Source: Sva-07 sp963707515
GTDB taxonomy: Bacteria; Actinomycetota; Acidimicrobiia; Acidimicrobiales; Ilumatobacteraceae
Direction of reading: 5' to 3'
NCBI GenBank assembly: GCA_963707515.1
Contig: CAVPQI010000001.1
Coordinates: 1,860,001-1,924,000 of the forward strand
DNA length: 64,000 nt
Every line of letters begins with the position of its first letter. Position 1 is the stretch's first letter. Made by a program: the position numbers and the translations under genes. The notes beneath the pieces were generated by a model. The model ran no database searches. It saw only the letters and a program-made list of their open reading frames with translations, and had not been told where the DNA came from. Of the stretch, positions 7,230-16,635 are shown piece after piece.

Positions 7230-9271
7230 GCTGCACCCACCTCCGTGTGCACCGGCACCCGGACGACCACGCTGGTTCCCCGGTCGCGCCGGATCATCTG
7301 CAACGACCCACCGATGCCCACCGCCCGCTCACGCATCGACGACAACCCGATGCCCGACGTCGGCTCCTCCGGGATGCCCGTGCCGTCGTCGTCCACCGAC
7401 ACGACGAGCACCTCGTCGACGATGCCGACGGTGATCGTGCACGTCGTGGCGTCGGCGTGGCGGACCACGTTGCGCACCGCTTCGGCGACGATGCCGTAGA
7501 GCGCCTGGCGGACGTTGGCATCGACGGCGACCTCGTCGGCGACGACGCGCACGTCGAGTCCACCGGTGATTCGGTGCCGCTCGGCGAGCTCGGCGATCGC
7601 CGGAACGAGCCCGAGCTCGTCGAGCACCGGCGGCAGCAACCCGCGCGCCAGGGTGCGGACCTCCTCGACCCGCTGGTCGATCTCGGCGGCCATCTGGGCG
7701 ATCAACGGCGCGGCCGCCTCGGGCGACGAGGCGAGCAGGTTCTCGGCGGCGCGCAGGCCGAGGCCGACGCCGGCCAGGCCGGGACCGAAACCGTCGTGCA
7801 GCTCGCGACGCAACGAGCGACGCTCCTCGTCGCGGGCCTCGACGATGCGCGCCCGCGATGCGGTGAGCGCACGGGTGTGGGCGACCAGTTGGACGACGAC
7901 GGCGACGACCGCCGTCAGGTCGTCGAGCGCCTCCAAGGTGGTCCGGTCGAGCAGTTCACCGGGACGACCGGACACCACGACGCGGCCGACGACCTCGCGT
8001 CGCACGACGAGATCGCGAACTTCGGTCGAGGCGTCGTAGAGCTCGCCGACGGAGGCGACGCGACGGGCCCCGTCCGGCCAGTCGACCTCGATCGCCAGCC
8101 CACCGAGGCGCAGCGCGTCGCGGACCGAACCGGCGATCAGCGCAAGCAGCTCGCCGTCGTCGTTGGCAGCGCTGAGCTTGCGACCCATGTCGGAGAACGT
8201 CTCCGTCGACGCCTGACCCGGCCCGCGCACCAGGGCGTCGATGTGCAGTTGGATCCACCGCCGCAGTGGCGTCACGGCGATCGCCATCACCGCCGTGGCG
8301 ACGGCGATCACCACACCGTCGTCGCTCGGCAGCACCGCCGCACCGACGGCGAGGACGCCGACGTAGACCCCGATCAACCCGCCCGACAGCAGCGCCCACA
8401 GCGTCGCTCGTCCGACGACGAACTCGAGCCCAGCGATCCGCTGGCCGAGCACGGCGACGAGGAGAGCGGCGGGGAAGAATGCCTGCGAGGCGAGGTGGAG
8501 CACGGGCGTCAGCCAGACCGGCAGGTCTGACGTCCACGACATCGGGAGCGCCAGCGGCACGAACGTGGCGGTCATCAGCCCGGCGGCAACGGCCAGCCAG
8601 CCGAGTCCGCGGCGCTGGTCAGTGGACTGACTGCGCCAGCGGCGGATGAGGTCGCCGGTGGCGATCGCCGCCAACACGCAGACCACGGCGAACTGCGCGC
8701 TGCCGGTCCGCTCGATGAAGTCGAGCCACCACTCGCTGTGGATCGCCAACGGTGCCATCGACTCGCCCATCGGCCACGGCCACGGATCGGTCAGGCGGAT
8801 CAACGTCCAGGCGGCGATGACGATCGAGCCGACGGCGAGGAAGCCCACGTCGATCCTGCGCAGCGGACGCCGGCGGACGAGCACGGGGACGAGGATGATC
8901 ATCGCGTACGTGCCGGGCGGCCACCCCCAGTTCTGGGCGCTCTGCAACGCGCCGAGCGTCGGCACGTCGGGGTGGACCATGGTGACGGCCGACCATTGGA
9001 ACCCGACGGCGGCCAGACCGCCGCCGACCGCACAGAGTGCGACGAGCCACGAGACCGGGTGACGGCCGCGGGCCAGCAGCAACGCCGCAACGGCGCCGAA
9101 GACGACGGCGTCGGTGGTGTCGACGAGCCCGTACCACTGTCCGTTGTGCCACGTCGGTTCGGTGAACGGCACGAGACACACCGCGGTCGCCGCCAGACCC
9201 CACGACGTGACGAGGACGGCGATCGACCAGCCTCGGTGGGGGCGCTCGACATCGGGAAGCGGGAGATTCAT
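7226..9271 (-). CDS. Membrane sensor histidine kinase (HisKA_3 / NarX class)
   Basis: 681 residues. The N-terminal half has about ten hydrophobic segments in two blocks without a recognisable extracytoplasmic domain, then a GAF-like cytoplasmic stretch. The HisKA_3 dimerisation helix carries RRELHDGFG near residue 490 (phospho-acceptor His). The HATPase domain shows the N box (EAVRNVVRHADA) and G boxes (DDDGTGIPEE, GIGLSSMRERA). Likely senses a membrane or intramembrane signal and phosphorylates the response regulator encoded immediately downstream. The signal cannot be inferred. Confidence 0.93.
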   Translation of the reverse strand: MNLPLPDVERPHRGWSIAVLVTSWGLAATAVCLVPFTEPTWHNGQWYGLVDTTDAVVFGAVAALLLARGRHPVSWLVALCAVGGGLAAVGFQWSAVTMVHPDVPTLGALQSAQNWGWPPGTYAMIILVPVLVRRRPLRRIDVGFLAVGSIVIAAWTLIRLTDPWPWPMGESMAPLAIHSEWWLDFIERTGSAQFAVVCVLAAIATGDLIRRWRSQSTDQRRGLGWLAVAAGLMTATFVPLALPMSWTSDLPVWLTPVLHLASQAFFPAALLVAVLGQRIAGLEFVVGRATLWALLSGGLIGVYVGVLAVGAAVLPSDDGVVIAVATAVMAIAVTPLRRWIQLHIDALVRGPGQASTETFSDMGRKLSAANDDGELLALIAGSVRDALRLGGLAIEVDWPDGARRVASVGELYDASTEVRDLVVRREVVGRVVVSGRPGELLDRTTLEALDDLTAVVAVVVQLVAHTRALTASRARIVEARDEERRSLRRELHDGFGPGLAGVGLGLRAAENLLASSPEAAAPLIAQMAAEIDQRVEEVRTLARGLLPPVLDELGLVPAIAELAERHRITGGLDVRVVADEVAVDANVRQALYGIVAEAVRNVVRHADATTCTITVGIVDEVLVVSVDDDGTGIPEEPTSGIGLSSMRERAVGIGGSLQMIRRDRGTSVVVRVPVHTEVGAA

Positions 9272-9337
9272 CGTGTCGTCCGGGCGGTCGGCATGCGGAC
9301 CGACGACGCGTCAGCTCCGCCGGCTCCGACCGCGGCC

Positions 9338-9370
9338 GACACCACCCGGCCGAGGTGGCCGAGTGGTGTC
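9338..9370 (-). terminator. GC-rich hairpin downstream of the membrane protein gene
   Basis: Arms 9338-9351 and 9357-9370 pair over 14 positions with one mismatch around GAGGT; outer sequence GACACCAC / GTGGTGTC. It lies between the stop of the leftward gene at 9395 and the histidine-kinase start, so it probably insulates the two-component operon. Confidence 0.65.
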
Positions 9371-9394
9371 ACACGGTTCGGAATCGGCCGGATG

Positions 9395-10138
9395 TTACTG
9401 CTCACGACGGGCGAAGCTGACGCCCGCACCGATCATCCACAGCGCCGCCGGGACCAGCGCCATGTACTGCAGCGGGGCGATGTTGACGGCGGCGATGAAG
9501 AAGGTGGCGACCGCGCTGCCGATCGCCAGTCCGCGGCCGACGGTGCCGTGACGCAGCCCGGTCAGGGCGACTGCACCGGCGGCGAGTCCGGCGCCGGCCC
9601 ACACCCAGCCGATGGTGTTGAAGATCGCCAGCTGGGCGGCGACGGTGTCGGGATCGACCTCGTCGGTGTCCTGCGTCAGCCCGAAGAACATCTCGGTGCA
9701 GATGCCGCTGCCGACGAGCAGCATCGCCGACACGAGGAACAACCCGCCGACGGCGATCATCGGGGCGAGGCTCTGGGCCGGCGCCTGCTGCGACAGCTTG
9801 CGGAAGACCCCGGCGGCGAACACGGCGATCAGCATCGCCGCGGCGACGGCGACCACCTGGTACGCCCAGACGGTCATCGCCTTGTCGGTGACGGCCTCGG
9901 CAAGGAGCTGGTTGTCGGCGAGGTCGTCGGTGCTGATGTCGAGTCCGACCTGGAGGACGAACATGACGAGACCGAGCACGCCAGCGATGAGCCCGCAGAT
10001 GGCCCAGCCGCGACCCTGATGGACGACCGGGCGGCCGTCGGGGCCGGTGGTGGGGGTTGTGGCCGGGGTCGTGGAGGCGGCGCGGCTGGCGGATGCTCGC
10101 GTGCCGTCGGTGGGCAGTGAGCTGAAGCTGATCTTCAT
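9395..10138 (-). CDS. Polytopic membrane protein, unknown function
   Basis: 247 residues with a Ser/Thr/Pro-rich cytoplasmic N-terminus (about 40 residues) followed by about six hydrophobic segments (for example GWAICGLIAGVLGLVMFVL and AVAAAMLIAVFAAGVF). I do not recognise a family motif. The longest loop is acidic (GLTQDTDEVDPDTVAAQ). It lies 65 bp after the lipoprotein gene in the same orientation and could share its transcript. Start ATG has an A-rich GAAAGAA stretch about 10 nt upstream. Confidence 0.75.
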   Translation of the reverse strand: MKISFSSLPTDGTRASASRAASTTPATTPTTGPDGRPVVHQGRGWAICGLIAGVLGLVMFVLQVGLDISTDDLADNQLLAEAVTDKAMTVWAYQVVAVAAAMLIAVFAAGVFRKLSQQAPAQSLAPMIAVGGLFLVSAMLLVGSGICTEMFFGLTQDTDEVDPDTVAAQLAIFNTIGWVWAGAGLAAGAVALTGLRHGTVGRGLAIGSAVATFFIAAVNIAPLQYMALVPAALWMIGAGVSFARREQ

Positions 10139-10203
10139 GTCGGATCGTTCTTTCTGTTGCTGATGGGCGGGGTGGCGATCGCGGGCGGTGCGCGGTGCAG
10201 CGC

Positions 10204-10962
10204 TCAGGCGACCGTGAACTCGGTGACCATCCCGTGCGTGGCGTGCGGCGCTCCGTCGGTGGTCGTCGGGATCATGCAGATGGCGATGTACTCGCCCGGT
10301 GCGAGGTCGACGAGGGCGACGTTGACGCCACCCTCGTCATCGGCGTAGGCAACGGCGGTCGGAATCACCTTGCTGAACAGCTCCTCCTGCGGCAGGTCGA
10401 GCAGCTCCGTCACCGATTCGTCGACACCCTCGGCACGCTGCATCACGAACATCTCGTGCGCTTCGGCCGACTCGGTCTCGTTGGTGAAGCGGATGGCCAC
10501 ACGTCCGCTGTCGACCTCGTCGGGGATGCCCTCGAAGGCGAAGTCGATCCCGGTGACGTCGAGCGTGGCGTCGGTCTCGCAGGAGTCGAACACCGCGGCA
10601 CCGATCTCGCGGTCGGCGGCGACGAACTCCTCCGAGCTCATCGCCTCCTCGTCGCCGTCGAAGCTGGCCTGCAACGCATCGCCGTAGGTTCCGATCGCTT
10701 CGTGGAGCTCGGCGGGCGCCTCGGCATGGAGCGCTTCGAGGCTGTCCGGCATCGTCGACGGGTCGCCGAACATCGCCGCCCCGATCGCCGCGTAGGCGTC
10801 GCAGGCGGCGGCCGACAACTCGACGTCGCTCCCGGCCGAGTCGTCATCGCTCCCGCAGGCGGTGATCGTCAACGCCGCCAACACGGCAGCGGTGGCGACA
10901 CGTCGCGTCGCGGGACGGGTCCACCGGTCGTTCCGGCGGTGGGTGATCGAGGTGATGTTCAT
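10204..10962 (-). CDS. Secreted lipoprotein with cupredoxin-like C-terminus, function unknown
   Basis: 252 residues. Twin-Arg-containing basic N-terminus, hydrophobic core VATAAVLAALTIT and lipobox ITAC near residue 36 followed by GSDDDS, the signature of a lipid-anchored extracellular protein. The C-terminal half (VDSGRVAIRFTNETESAEAHEM..., ending ATHGMVTEFTVA) has the beta-strand pattern and late Cys/His/Met (ICMIPTTTDGAPHATHGM) seen in small cupredoxin-like domains, but copper binding is not demonstrated. ATG at 10962 is supported by GGAGGAG 8 nt upstream. Divergent from menJ. Confidence 0.75.
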   Translation of the reverse strand: MNITSITHRRNDRWTRPATRRVATAAVLAALTITACGSDDDSAGSDVELSAAACDAYAAIGAAMFGDPSTMPDSLEALHAEAPAELHEAIGTYGDALQASFDGDEEAMSSEEFVAADREIGAAVFDSCETDATLDVTGIDFAFEGIPDEVDSGRVAIRFTNETESAEAHEMFVMQRAEGVDESVTELLDLPQEELFSKVIPTAVAYADDEGGVNVALVDLAPGEYIAICMIPTTTDGAPHATHGMVTEFTVA

Positions 10963-11131
10963 GGGCGTGCTCCTCCGAGTCCGCGTTCGTGTCGTTGATG
11001 TGCCGCATCGTGCGGGGGGAGCCGTCATGGCGTCATGGGCCTGGAGTCCCGACCACTCGGGCAATCCGCCCGGGACGAACCGGGACGCCGGACGCGTGCT
11101 TTTCGGTTTCCGTTCCGGCACCGTGTGGGGC

Positions 11132-12358
11132 GTGCTTTCGGACCGTGTCGACATCGCCGTCATCGGTGGCGGGCCCGCCGGCGCCGCCACGGCGATCCGC
11201 GCTGCTCGGGGCGGGGCACGCGTGGTCGTGTTCGAACGCGGTGGTCGCGGCCGCGACAAGGTGTGTGGCGACGGGTTGACGCCGCGGGCGGTCGGGGCGC
11301 TCCGCGAACTCGAGATCCCCCTCGACGACGCCCACCACATCAAGGGCCTGCGGATGATCGCCGGGTCGGTGCGACGCGAGCTCGACTGGCCGACGACCGA
11401 CCGCTTCCCCAACCACGGCGCCGTGTGGCCGCGACGCCGCCTCGATGCGGCGCTGATGGAGGCCGCCGAGCAGGCCGGCGCCGAGTTCGTCTACGACTGC
11501 GAGGCGGAACCGATCCTCGACGCCGACGGCCGCGTGATCGGCGTTCGTGGAGGCGACCGCAGCGTGCGCGCCGAGCTGACGGTGGTTGCTGCCGGTGCCC
11601 CGGGCGCCGTTGCCCGGCTACTCGGCGCCGACCGCGCGGCCGACGAGCCCTACGGCCTGGCGATCCGCACGTACGCCGCAAGTCCCCGGCACGACGACGC
11701 CCACCTCGAGGCCTGCTTGTCGCTGCGCGACGAGCACGGCACGCCGGTCCCCGGCTACGGCTGGATCTTCCCGGCTGGCGACGGCACCGTGAACATCGGC
11801 GTCGGTGCGCTGTCGACGATGAAGGGCTTTCGCAAGCTCAACCTCAACACACTCCTCGCCGGCTACCGGCGGCTGACGAACGACGACTGGGACCTCGGCC
11901 CGGACCTCGAACGGCCGCGGGCGTGGCGACTCCCGATGGCCACCAACCGGCGCCACGGACCGGGGTGGGTGGCGGTCGGCGACGCCGCCGGGCTGATCAA
12001 CCCGATGAACGGCGAAGGCATCGACTACGGCCTCGAGTCCGGGATGCTGGCCGCCGATCTCTTCCTCGACGAGCCGGTCACGGCCCCGGCGCGCTACGAC
12101 CGCCTGGTCGGCGCCCGCTTCGACGCCTTCTTGCGCACCGGCCGACGCTTCTCGTTCCTGATCGGCCATCCGTGGATCCTGCGACCGGGTCTGCGGCTGT
12201 CGGTGAGCACCGACGCCATCGCCAACATCACGCTGGCGGTGATGGGCAACCTCGTCGACAACACGACGCCGGGCGCCGCCGGGCGCGTGCTGTCCATCGC
12301 CGACCGCTCGCTGGCGATCGCCGATCCGCTCCTGCGCCGCACCCGCGCCGGCGCCTGA
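11132..12358 (+). CDS. menJ: Menaquinone reductase MenJ / geranylgeranyl reductase family
   Basis: FAD flavoprotein expected to saturate one isoprene unit of menaquinone. 408 residues, like mycobacterial MenJ. Motifs in order: GGGPAGAATA (Rossmann FAD site), DKVCGDGLTPRAV, PGYGWIFPAGDGTVNIGVG, and VGDAAGLINPMNGEGIDYG, which closely follow the MenJ signature sequence. A general geranylgeranyl reductase role (archaeal-type lipid or chlorophyll side chain) is less likely in this setting. Start uncertain: GTG 11132 fits homology, GTG 11123 is three codons earlier. Monocistronic; convergent with the amidase, 13 bp apart. Confidence 0.85.
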   Translation: MLSDRVDIAVIGGGPAGAATAIRAARGGARVVVFERGGRGRDKVCGDGLTPRAVGALRELEIPLDDAHHIKGLRMIAGSVRRELDWPTTDRFPNHGAVWPRRRLDAALMEAAEQAGAEFVYDCEAEPILDADGRVIGVRGGDRSVRAELTVVAAGAPGAVARLLGADRAADEPYGLAIRTYAASPRHDDAHLEACLSLRDEHGTPVPGYGWIFPAGDGTVNIGVGALSTMKGFRKLNLNTLLAGYRRLTNDDWDLGPDLERPRAWRLPMATNRRHGPGWVAVGDAAGLINPMNGEGIDYGLESGMLAADLFLDEPVTAPARYDRLVGARFDAFLRTGRRFSFLIGHPWILRPGLRLSVSTDAIANITLAVMGNLVDNTTPGAAGRVLSIADRSLAIADPLLRRTRAGA

Positions 12359-12371
12359 GCGCCGCAGCCGA

Positions 12372-13793
12372 TCAGCGGCCGGCGAGCGGCGGCGGACGGA
12401 AGCCGCCGAGGACCGACTCGACGCAACGGGCGAAGGCGATCGCCGTGCGGTCGTGGAGGAACGCGGCGACGACCTGGATGCCGACCGGCAACCCGCCGGC
12501 GGTGAACCCGACCGGTGTTGCCGTGACGGGCAGATAGGCACTGCCGATCAGCGCCGACCAGCCGATGAGGCTCGAGTAGTGACGGTCGCCGTACTCGGGG
12601 AACGACACATGCATCCAGTTGTCGCCGTCGGGGGCGTGGACGTGGCGGAACGGTGGCACGGCGATCACCGGGCACAGCAACACGTCGACGTCGGCAAAGA
12701 ACTCGCTCCATCGACGCCGGACATCGCCGCGCCGCCGGTGGAGGACGTCCCAGTCGCGGTGGCGGCGCTGACGTCCGGCGGTGAGCGAGGCGGCGTACTC
12801 GTCGTCGTCGAGGGAGATCGAGGTGGCCTCCGAGATCAGCCGCAGCCCCTCCGACGCGGCGATCGCCGGATCGAGGTCGGGGCGGCGCTCGTGGTCGATG
12901 CGTGCGCCCGCCGACTCGAGCGCCGCCACGGCGCGGTGGAGCACGTTGCCGACCGCCGCCTCGACCGGGTTGAAGGCGTCGTCGAGCCAGGCGACGACGC
13001 GGAAATCACCGAGATCGGTCGCTCGCGGCGGCGGAAGGGTGAGCTTCCAGGCCGGCGCGTCGTCGGGCGTCGGCCCGGCGAGCAGGCCGAGGAGCAGCTC
13101 GACGTCGTCGACCGTGCGCGCCATCGGCCCGAACACGTTGACGTCGGCGACGTTGCGGTGGCTGACGGGATTGTCCAGGTAGCCGTAGGTGGGGATGATG
13201 CCCCAGCTCGGCTTGTGGCCGACGATGCCGCAGAACGACGACGGCACGCGGATCGATCCACCGATGTCGGTGCCGATCTCGAAGGGCGAGAAGCCCATCG
13301 CCACCGCCGCCGCGGGTCCGCCCGACGAACCGCCGGGGGTTCGCGACAGGTCCCACGGGTTGCTCGTCGTGCCGAACAGCTCGTTCGACGTCTGGTAGTC
13401 GCTCGACCAGCGGGGCACGTTGGTCTTCCCGATGACCACGGCACCGGCGTCGCGCAGTCGCTCGACAACGGTGGCGTCCTCGGTCGGGACGTGCTCGGCG
13501 AGCTCGACCGCGCCACCCGTCGATCTGATCCCCGCCGTGGCGATGGCGTCCTTGATCGTCGTCGCCACGCCCGCCAGCGGGCCCAGCGTCGCGCCGCTGG
13601 CGCGCGCCTCGTCGATCGCCGCCGCCTCGGCAAGGGCGGTGTCGGCGGCGAGGGTGACGACGGCGTTGACGTCGCCGTCGAGCCGTTCGATGCGCTCCAG
13701 CTGCGCCGTCAGCAGCTCGCGCGCCGATACCTGGCGCCGCTCGAGCGAGGCGAGGCACTCGACGAGCGACATCGGCGGCGACGTGTCGGTCAC
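12372..13793 (-). CDS. Amidase (amidase-signature family)
   Basis: 473 residues with the Ser-cisSer-Lys triad of amidase-signature hydrolases: catalytic Lys in ATTIKDAI near residue 86, and the Gly/Ser-rich block GGSSGGPAAA followed by GTDIGGSIRVPSSFCG, which supplies the cis-Ser and nucleophile. Likely hydrolyses an aliphatic or aryl amide in the cytosol. GatA is improbable because gatB/gatC are absent. GTG start overlaps the stop of the upstream LLM oxidoreductase by 4 nt (GTGA), so the two are coupled. Confidence 0.92.
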   Translation of the reverse strand: MTDTSPPMSLVECLASLERRQVSARELLTAQLERIERLDGDVNAVVTLAADTALAEAAAIDEARASGATLGPLAGVATTIKDAIATAGIRSTGGAVELAEHVPTEDATVVERLRDAGAVVIGKTNVPRWSSDYQTSNELFGTTSNPWDLSRTPGGSSGGPAAAVAMGFSPFEIGTDIGGSIRVPSSFCGIVGHKPSWGIIPTYGYLDNPVSHRNVADVNVFGPMARTVDDVELLLGLLAGPTPDDAPAWKLTLPPPRATDLGDFRVVAWLDDAFNPVEAAVGNVLHRAVAALESAGARIDHERRPDLDPAIAASEGLRLISEATSISLDDDEYAASLTAGRQRRHRDWDVLHRRRGDVRRRWSEFFADVDVLLCPVIAVPPFRHVHAPDGDNWMHVSFPEYGDRHYSSLIGWSALIGSAYLPVTATPVGFTAGGLPVGIQVVAAFLHDRTAIAFARCVESVLGGFRPPPLAGR

Positions 13794-14707
13794 CGGTCGA
13801 GCGCCTTCAGCACCGGCGCGAAGTCGTCGAGCTCGCGCACCGCGAAGTAGCTGATCCCCCAGCGCTCGCGACAGGTCATCAGGTGCAGGACGATCTCGTC
13901 GACGGTGCCGACGAGGAGGTACGGCGTCTCCCGGGCGTCGTCGATCGTCAGCCCGTCGACCATGTCGCAGATGCGCGTCAGTGCGGCGTCGCGGTCGTCG
14001 GTGATCTGGACCATCTGCACCAGGGCGTTGAGCTCGAGATCGTCGTATCGATCACCCGCCCCCTTCCGGATCTGGTCGAGTTGCCCGTCGAGCTTCCCGG
14101 ACGACCAGTCGACGGCGTGGCGATGACCGTCGGGCTGGGTGCGCCCGAGCCCCTGCAGGCCGACGATGTCGGCGTGGGCACCGGCGTGGGCCAGCAGGCG
14201 CGCTCCGTTGCCGCCGACGAGGATCGGCAGACGGCCCTGCACCGGCCGGTCGATGCTCGCCCGTTGGAGGTCGTAGAATTCGTCGTGGTGATCGACCAGC
14301 GCCCCGTCGAGGAGGCGACGGATGATCTCGACACTCGATGCCAGCCGACGCTTGCGCGTCGCCGCATCGGCACGCTCGATCCCGGTCGCCGCATATTCCG
14401 CCGGCGTGTGTCCGGCGCCGAGCCCGAGCTCGAAGCGACCGCCGGACAGATGGTCGATCGTCGTCGCCTCCCAGGCCAGCAGCACCGGGTTGCGCATGTC
14501 GTTGTTGAGCACCAGCGTGCCGAGGCGGATCCGTTCGGTGGCGGTGGCGATCGCCGCCAGGGTCGGCAACGGGGCGCTGCCCGGCCCGACGTGATCACCG
14601 ACGAGCACGACGTCGAACCCGAGTGTTTCGGCGCGCACCGCCGCGGCGACGACATCGCCGTTGGTCCGCCCCGACAGCTGGTGCCCGATGCGCAGCGGTC
14701 TCGTCAC
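13790..14707 (-). CDS. LLM-class (luciferase-like) oxidoreductase, probably F420-dependent
   Basis: 305 residues of the bacterial luciferase-like TIM barrel: LGFDVVLVGDH, LGTLVLNNDMRNPVLLAWEATTI, FELGLGAGHTPAEYAATGI and LPILVGGNG are in the family order. Members in actinobacteria usually use coenzyme F420; cofactor choice here is an inference. First gene of a two-gene unit with the amidase, so both may act on one amide-containing compound. GTG at 14707 lies 8 nt after TACGAT, consistent with a leaderless transcript. Confidence 0.85.
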   Translation of the reverse strand: MTRPLRIGHQLSGRTNGDVVAAAVRAETLGFDVVLVGDHVGPGSAPLPTLAAIATATERIRLGTLVLNNDMRNPVLLAWEATTIDHLSGGRFELGLGAGHTPAEYAATGIERADAATRKRRLASSVEIIRRLLDGALVDHHDEFYDLQRASIDRPVQGRLPILVGGNGARLLAHAGAHADIVGLQGLGRTQPDGHRHAVDWSSGKLDGQLDQIRKGAGDRYDDLELNALVQMVQITDDRDAALTRICDMVDGLTIDDARETPYLLVGTVDEIVLHLMTCRERWGISYFAVRELDDFAPVLKALDR

Positions 14708-14715
14708 GGCGACCG

Positions 14716-14721
14716 ATCGTA
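14716..14721 (-). promoter_or_regulatory. Leaderless -10 candidate of the LLM-amidase operon
   Basis: TACGAT on the minus strand, 8 nt before the GTG at 14707. It matches the TANNNT plus 6-8 nt arrangement repeated in front of many genes here. Confidence 0.5.
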
Positions 14722-14728
14722 CGCCTCA

Positions 14729-14842
14729 CCCGAAATTTGTCCGGAATCGCTCGCCCAGCGACACCTCTCCGACAAATTTCGGATCCCCACCCCAAATTTG
14801 TCCGGAACGTCACGCTCAGCGTGATGATTCGGACAAATTTCG
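14729..14842. repeat. Two tandem REP-like compound hairpins with AAATTTGTCCG arms
   Basis: Unit 1: CCGAAATTTGTCCGGA (14730-14745) pairs with TCCGACAAATTTCGG (14768-14782), enclosing a second stem TCGCT/AGCGA. Unit 2: the left arm ending near 14807 pairs with TTCGGACAAATTTCGG (ending 14842), enclosing TCACGCT/AGCGTGA around one base. The AT-rich core is striking in a 70% GC setting. It lies between the ABC permease stop and the LLM start, both leftward, so it may terminate the ABC operon. Confidence 0.85.
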
Positions 14843-14843
14843 G

Positions 14844-15619
14844 TCAGTCGATGTCTTGGGCGCCGAGGCGCCAGGCGGCGATGACCAGGGCGAGCACGGC
14901 GACGACGAGCGGCACGACGATGCCGACGACCAGGGAGAAGTCGGCGAGGTCGAGGTCGGCGCCGGTGCGATCGACGAGGATCGAGCGGGTGTACTTGCGG
15001 ATGGCGAGACGGGCGACACCGGGGCCGGCCTGGGCGATGAAGCCCTCCCAGATCAAGATGTAGGCGAGGCCCCACACGATGAAGCGCTTCAACCACACGC
15101 CGAACAGCGTGAACAGGCACGTGTAGGCGATGACCCCGACGACGCCGGCGACGAGCGTGCCGACGACGATCCCGTGCCCGACGCCGGTGAATACGGCGGC
15201 GATCGTCACCGGGATCAGCGTGATCGGGGCAGCGATCGTCAGCGCCGCCAGGCAGCGGCACCGACGACGATCGGCCAGCGATCCATCGGCCGCAACCACA
15301 GGTAGACGAGGGTCTTGTCGTCGCGCAGGTCACCGATCGCCGCGCCGCCGAACACGAGCGTGACCACCGGGATCACGAGTCCGAGGCCGATCGAGGCGAC
15401 CAGGTTGACGGCGTCGTCGAGCGAGGCGTCGGAGGCCCCGAGGGCGAGCGCCGACAGCGGGGCGATCAGCGCCAGCAGCGTGAGGGCGATGATCCGTCCG
15501 GTGCTCGTCAGCTGCCGCAGCACCAACCGGTAGGACAGGCCGAAGGCGGCACCGGCGCCGACCCGTCGACCGGTCGGCCGCGCCCCTGCCGTCTCGGCGG
15601 CGATTTCGGTGTCGCTCAT
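14844..15619 (-). CDS. ABC-2 type transporter permease, frameshifted in this sequence
   Basis: Membrane subunit of an ABC exporter. The N-terminal half (MSDTEI..., about four hydrophobic segments, conserved DLRDDKTLVYLWLRPMDRW) is in one frame and the C-terminal half (LAALTIAAPITLIPVTIAAVF to RLGAQDID) in another. The join is near 15250 and needs one extra base. Without it the product would stop after VVGAAAWRR. Start ATG overlaps the ATPase stop by 4 nt. Because seven genes in the window show the same kind of defect, a sequence error is more likely than a real pseudogene. Confidence 0.8.
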
Positions 15620-16635
15620 CGTCCCTCCACGAGGTAGCGGAACACCGACTCGAGGTCGTCGTCGAGCGGGAGCACCTCGGTCAGACGCACACCGAGCTCG
15701 ACGCACAACCCGGCGACGTTGCGGCCGAACAGGTCGAGGTCGCGGGTGTCGACGAGCACACCGTGATCGTCGATCGAGAGCCCGCCGACGAGCCCCCGAG
15801 CGACGAGCGCCGACGCCAACGTTCGCGGCTCGGGGGTGCCGATGCGGATGCGGTGAGGACGGTCGTCCATCAACTCGCGCAGGTCGCGGTAGTCGCCGGC
15901 GGCCACCAGGCGGCCCTGGGCGATCACCAGCACGCGGGTGCCGATGCGGGCGACCTCGTCGAGGACGTGGCTCGATACGAGCACGCACCGACCGTCGGCA
16001 CCGAGGCGGTGGAAGAGGGCGATCATGTGGCGGCGCTGCACCGGATCGAGCCCGGTGAGAGGTTCGTCGAGGATCAGCACCTCGGGGTCGTTGACCAGCG
16101 CCGCGGCGACCTTGACCCGTTGCCGCATGCCCTTGGAGAACTGGCCGACCGGCTTCGTGCCGACGTCGTCGAGGGCCACCTCACGCAACGCTGCGGCCGC
16201 CGCCTGTTCGGGCGAGGGCATGCCGTGGGTGCGCGCCGCCAGCCCGACGAACTCGGCCGCCGTCAGGTGGTCGAAGAGGGCGTCCTGCTGGGGGACGAGG
16301 GCGAGACGCCCGCGGACGTCGCGGTCGTGGCGCGGGTCCTGGCCGAGAACTCGCACGGCACCACGCGACGGCGGTGTCAGCCCGCACAACATCCGGAACA
16401 GGGTCGACTTGCCGGCCCCGTTCGGGCCGAGGAGGGCGGTGACGCCGCGGTCGATGCCGAACGTGACGTCACTCACGGCGACCACCGAACCGAAGAACTT
16501 CGACACGGCGTCGACGGTGATCATGCCGACGGGCGGAATTGCCGGCGCCACGACCGGCGCGGTGACGGGTTGGGTGCCCGGCGGTGGGAGCGGTGCCTGG
16601 ACAGGCTGCATCCCGGGCGGCGGCAGGGCGTTCAT
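15616..16635 (-). CDS. ABC transporter ATP-binding protein
   Basis: 339 residues. A proline-rich N-terminal tail of about 45 residues (PPPGMQPVQAPLPPPGTQP) precedes the nucleotide-binding domain: Walker A GPNGAGKS, Q loop near VPQQDALF, signature FSKGMRQR (a variant of LSGGQ), Walker B VLILDEPLTGLDP and the H loop SSHVLDE. Coupled by ATGA overlaps to permeases on both sides. The operon therefore encodes two ATPases and two permeases, probably one heteromeric ABC-2 exporter or two paralogous ones; cargo unknown. Confidence 0.92.
   Translation of the reverse strand: MNALPPPGMQPVQAPLPPPGTQPVTAPVVAPAIPPVGMITVDAVSKFFGSVVAVSDVTFGIDRGVTALLGPNGAGKSTLFRMLCGLTPPSRGAVRVLGQDPRHDRDVRGRLALVPQQDALFDHLTAAEFVGLAARTHGMPSPEQAAAAALREVALDDVGTKPVGQFSKGMRQRVKVAAALVNDPEVLILDEPLTGLDPVQRRHMIALFHRLGADGRCVLVSSHVLDEVARIGTRVLVIAQGRLVAAGDYRDLRELMDDRPHRIRIGTPEPRTLASALVARGLVGGLSIDDHGVLVDTRDLDLFGRNVAGLCVELGVRLTEVLPLDDDLESVFRYLVEGR

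Noticed and set aside
12372..14707. Amidase as GatA of the tRNA amidotransferase
   Set aside because: gatB and gatC are absent and the partner gene is an LLM oxidoreductase.
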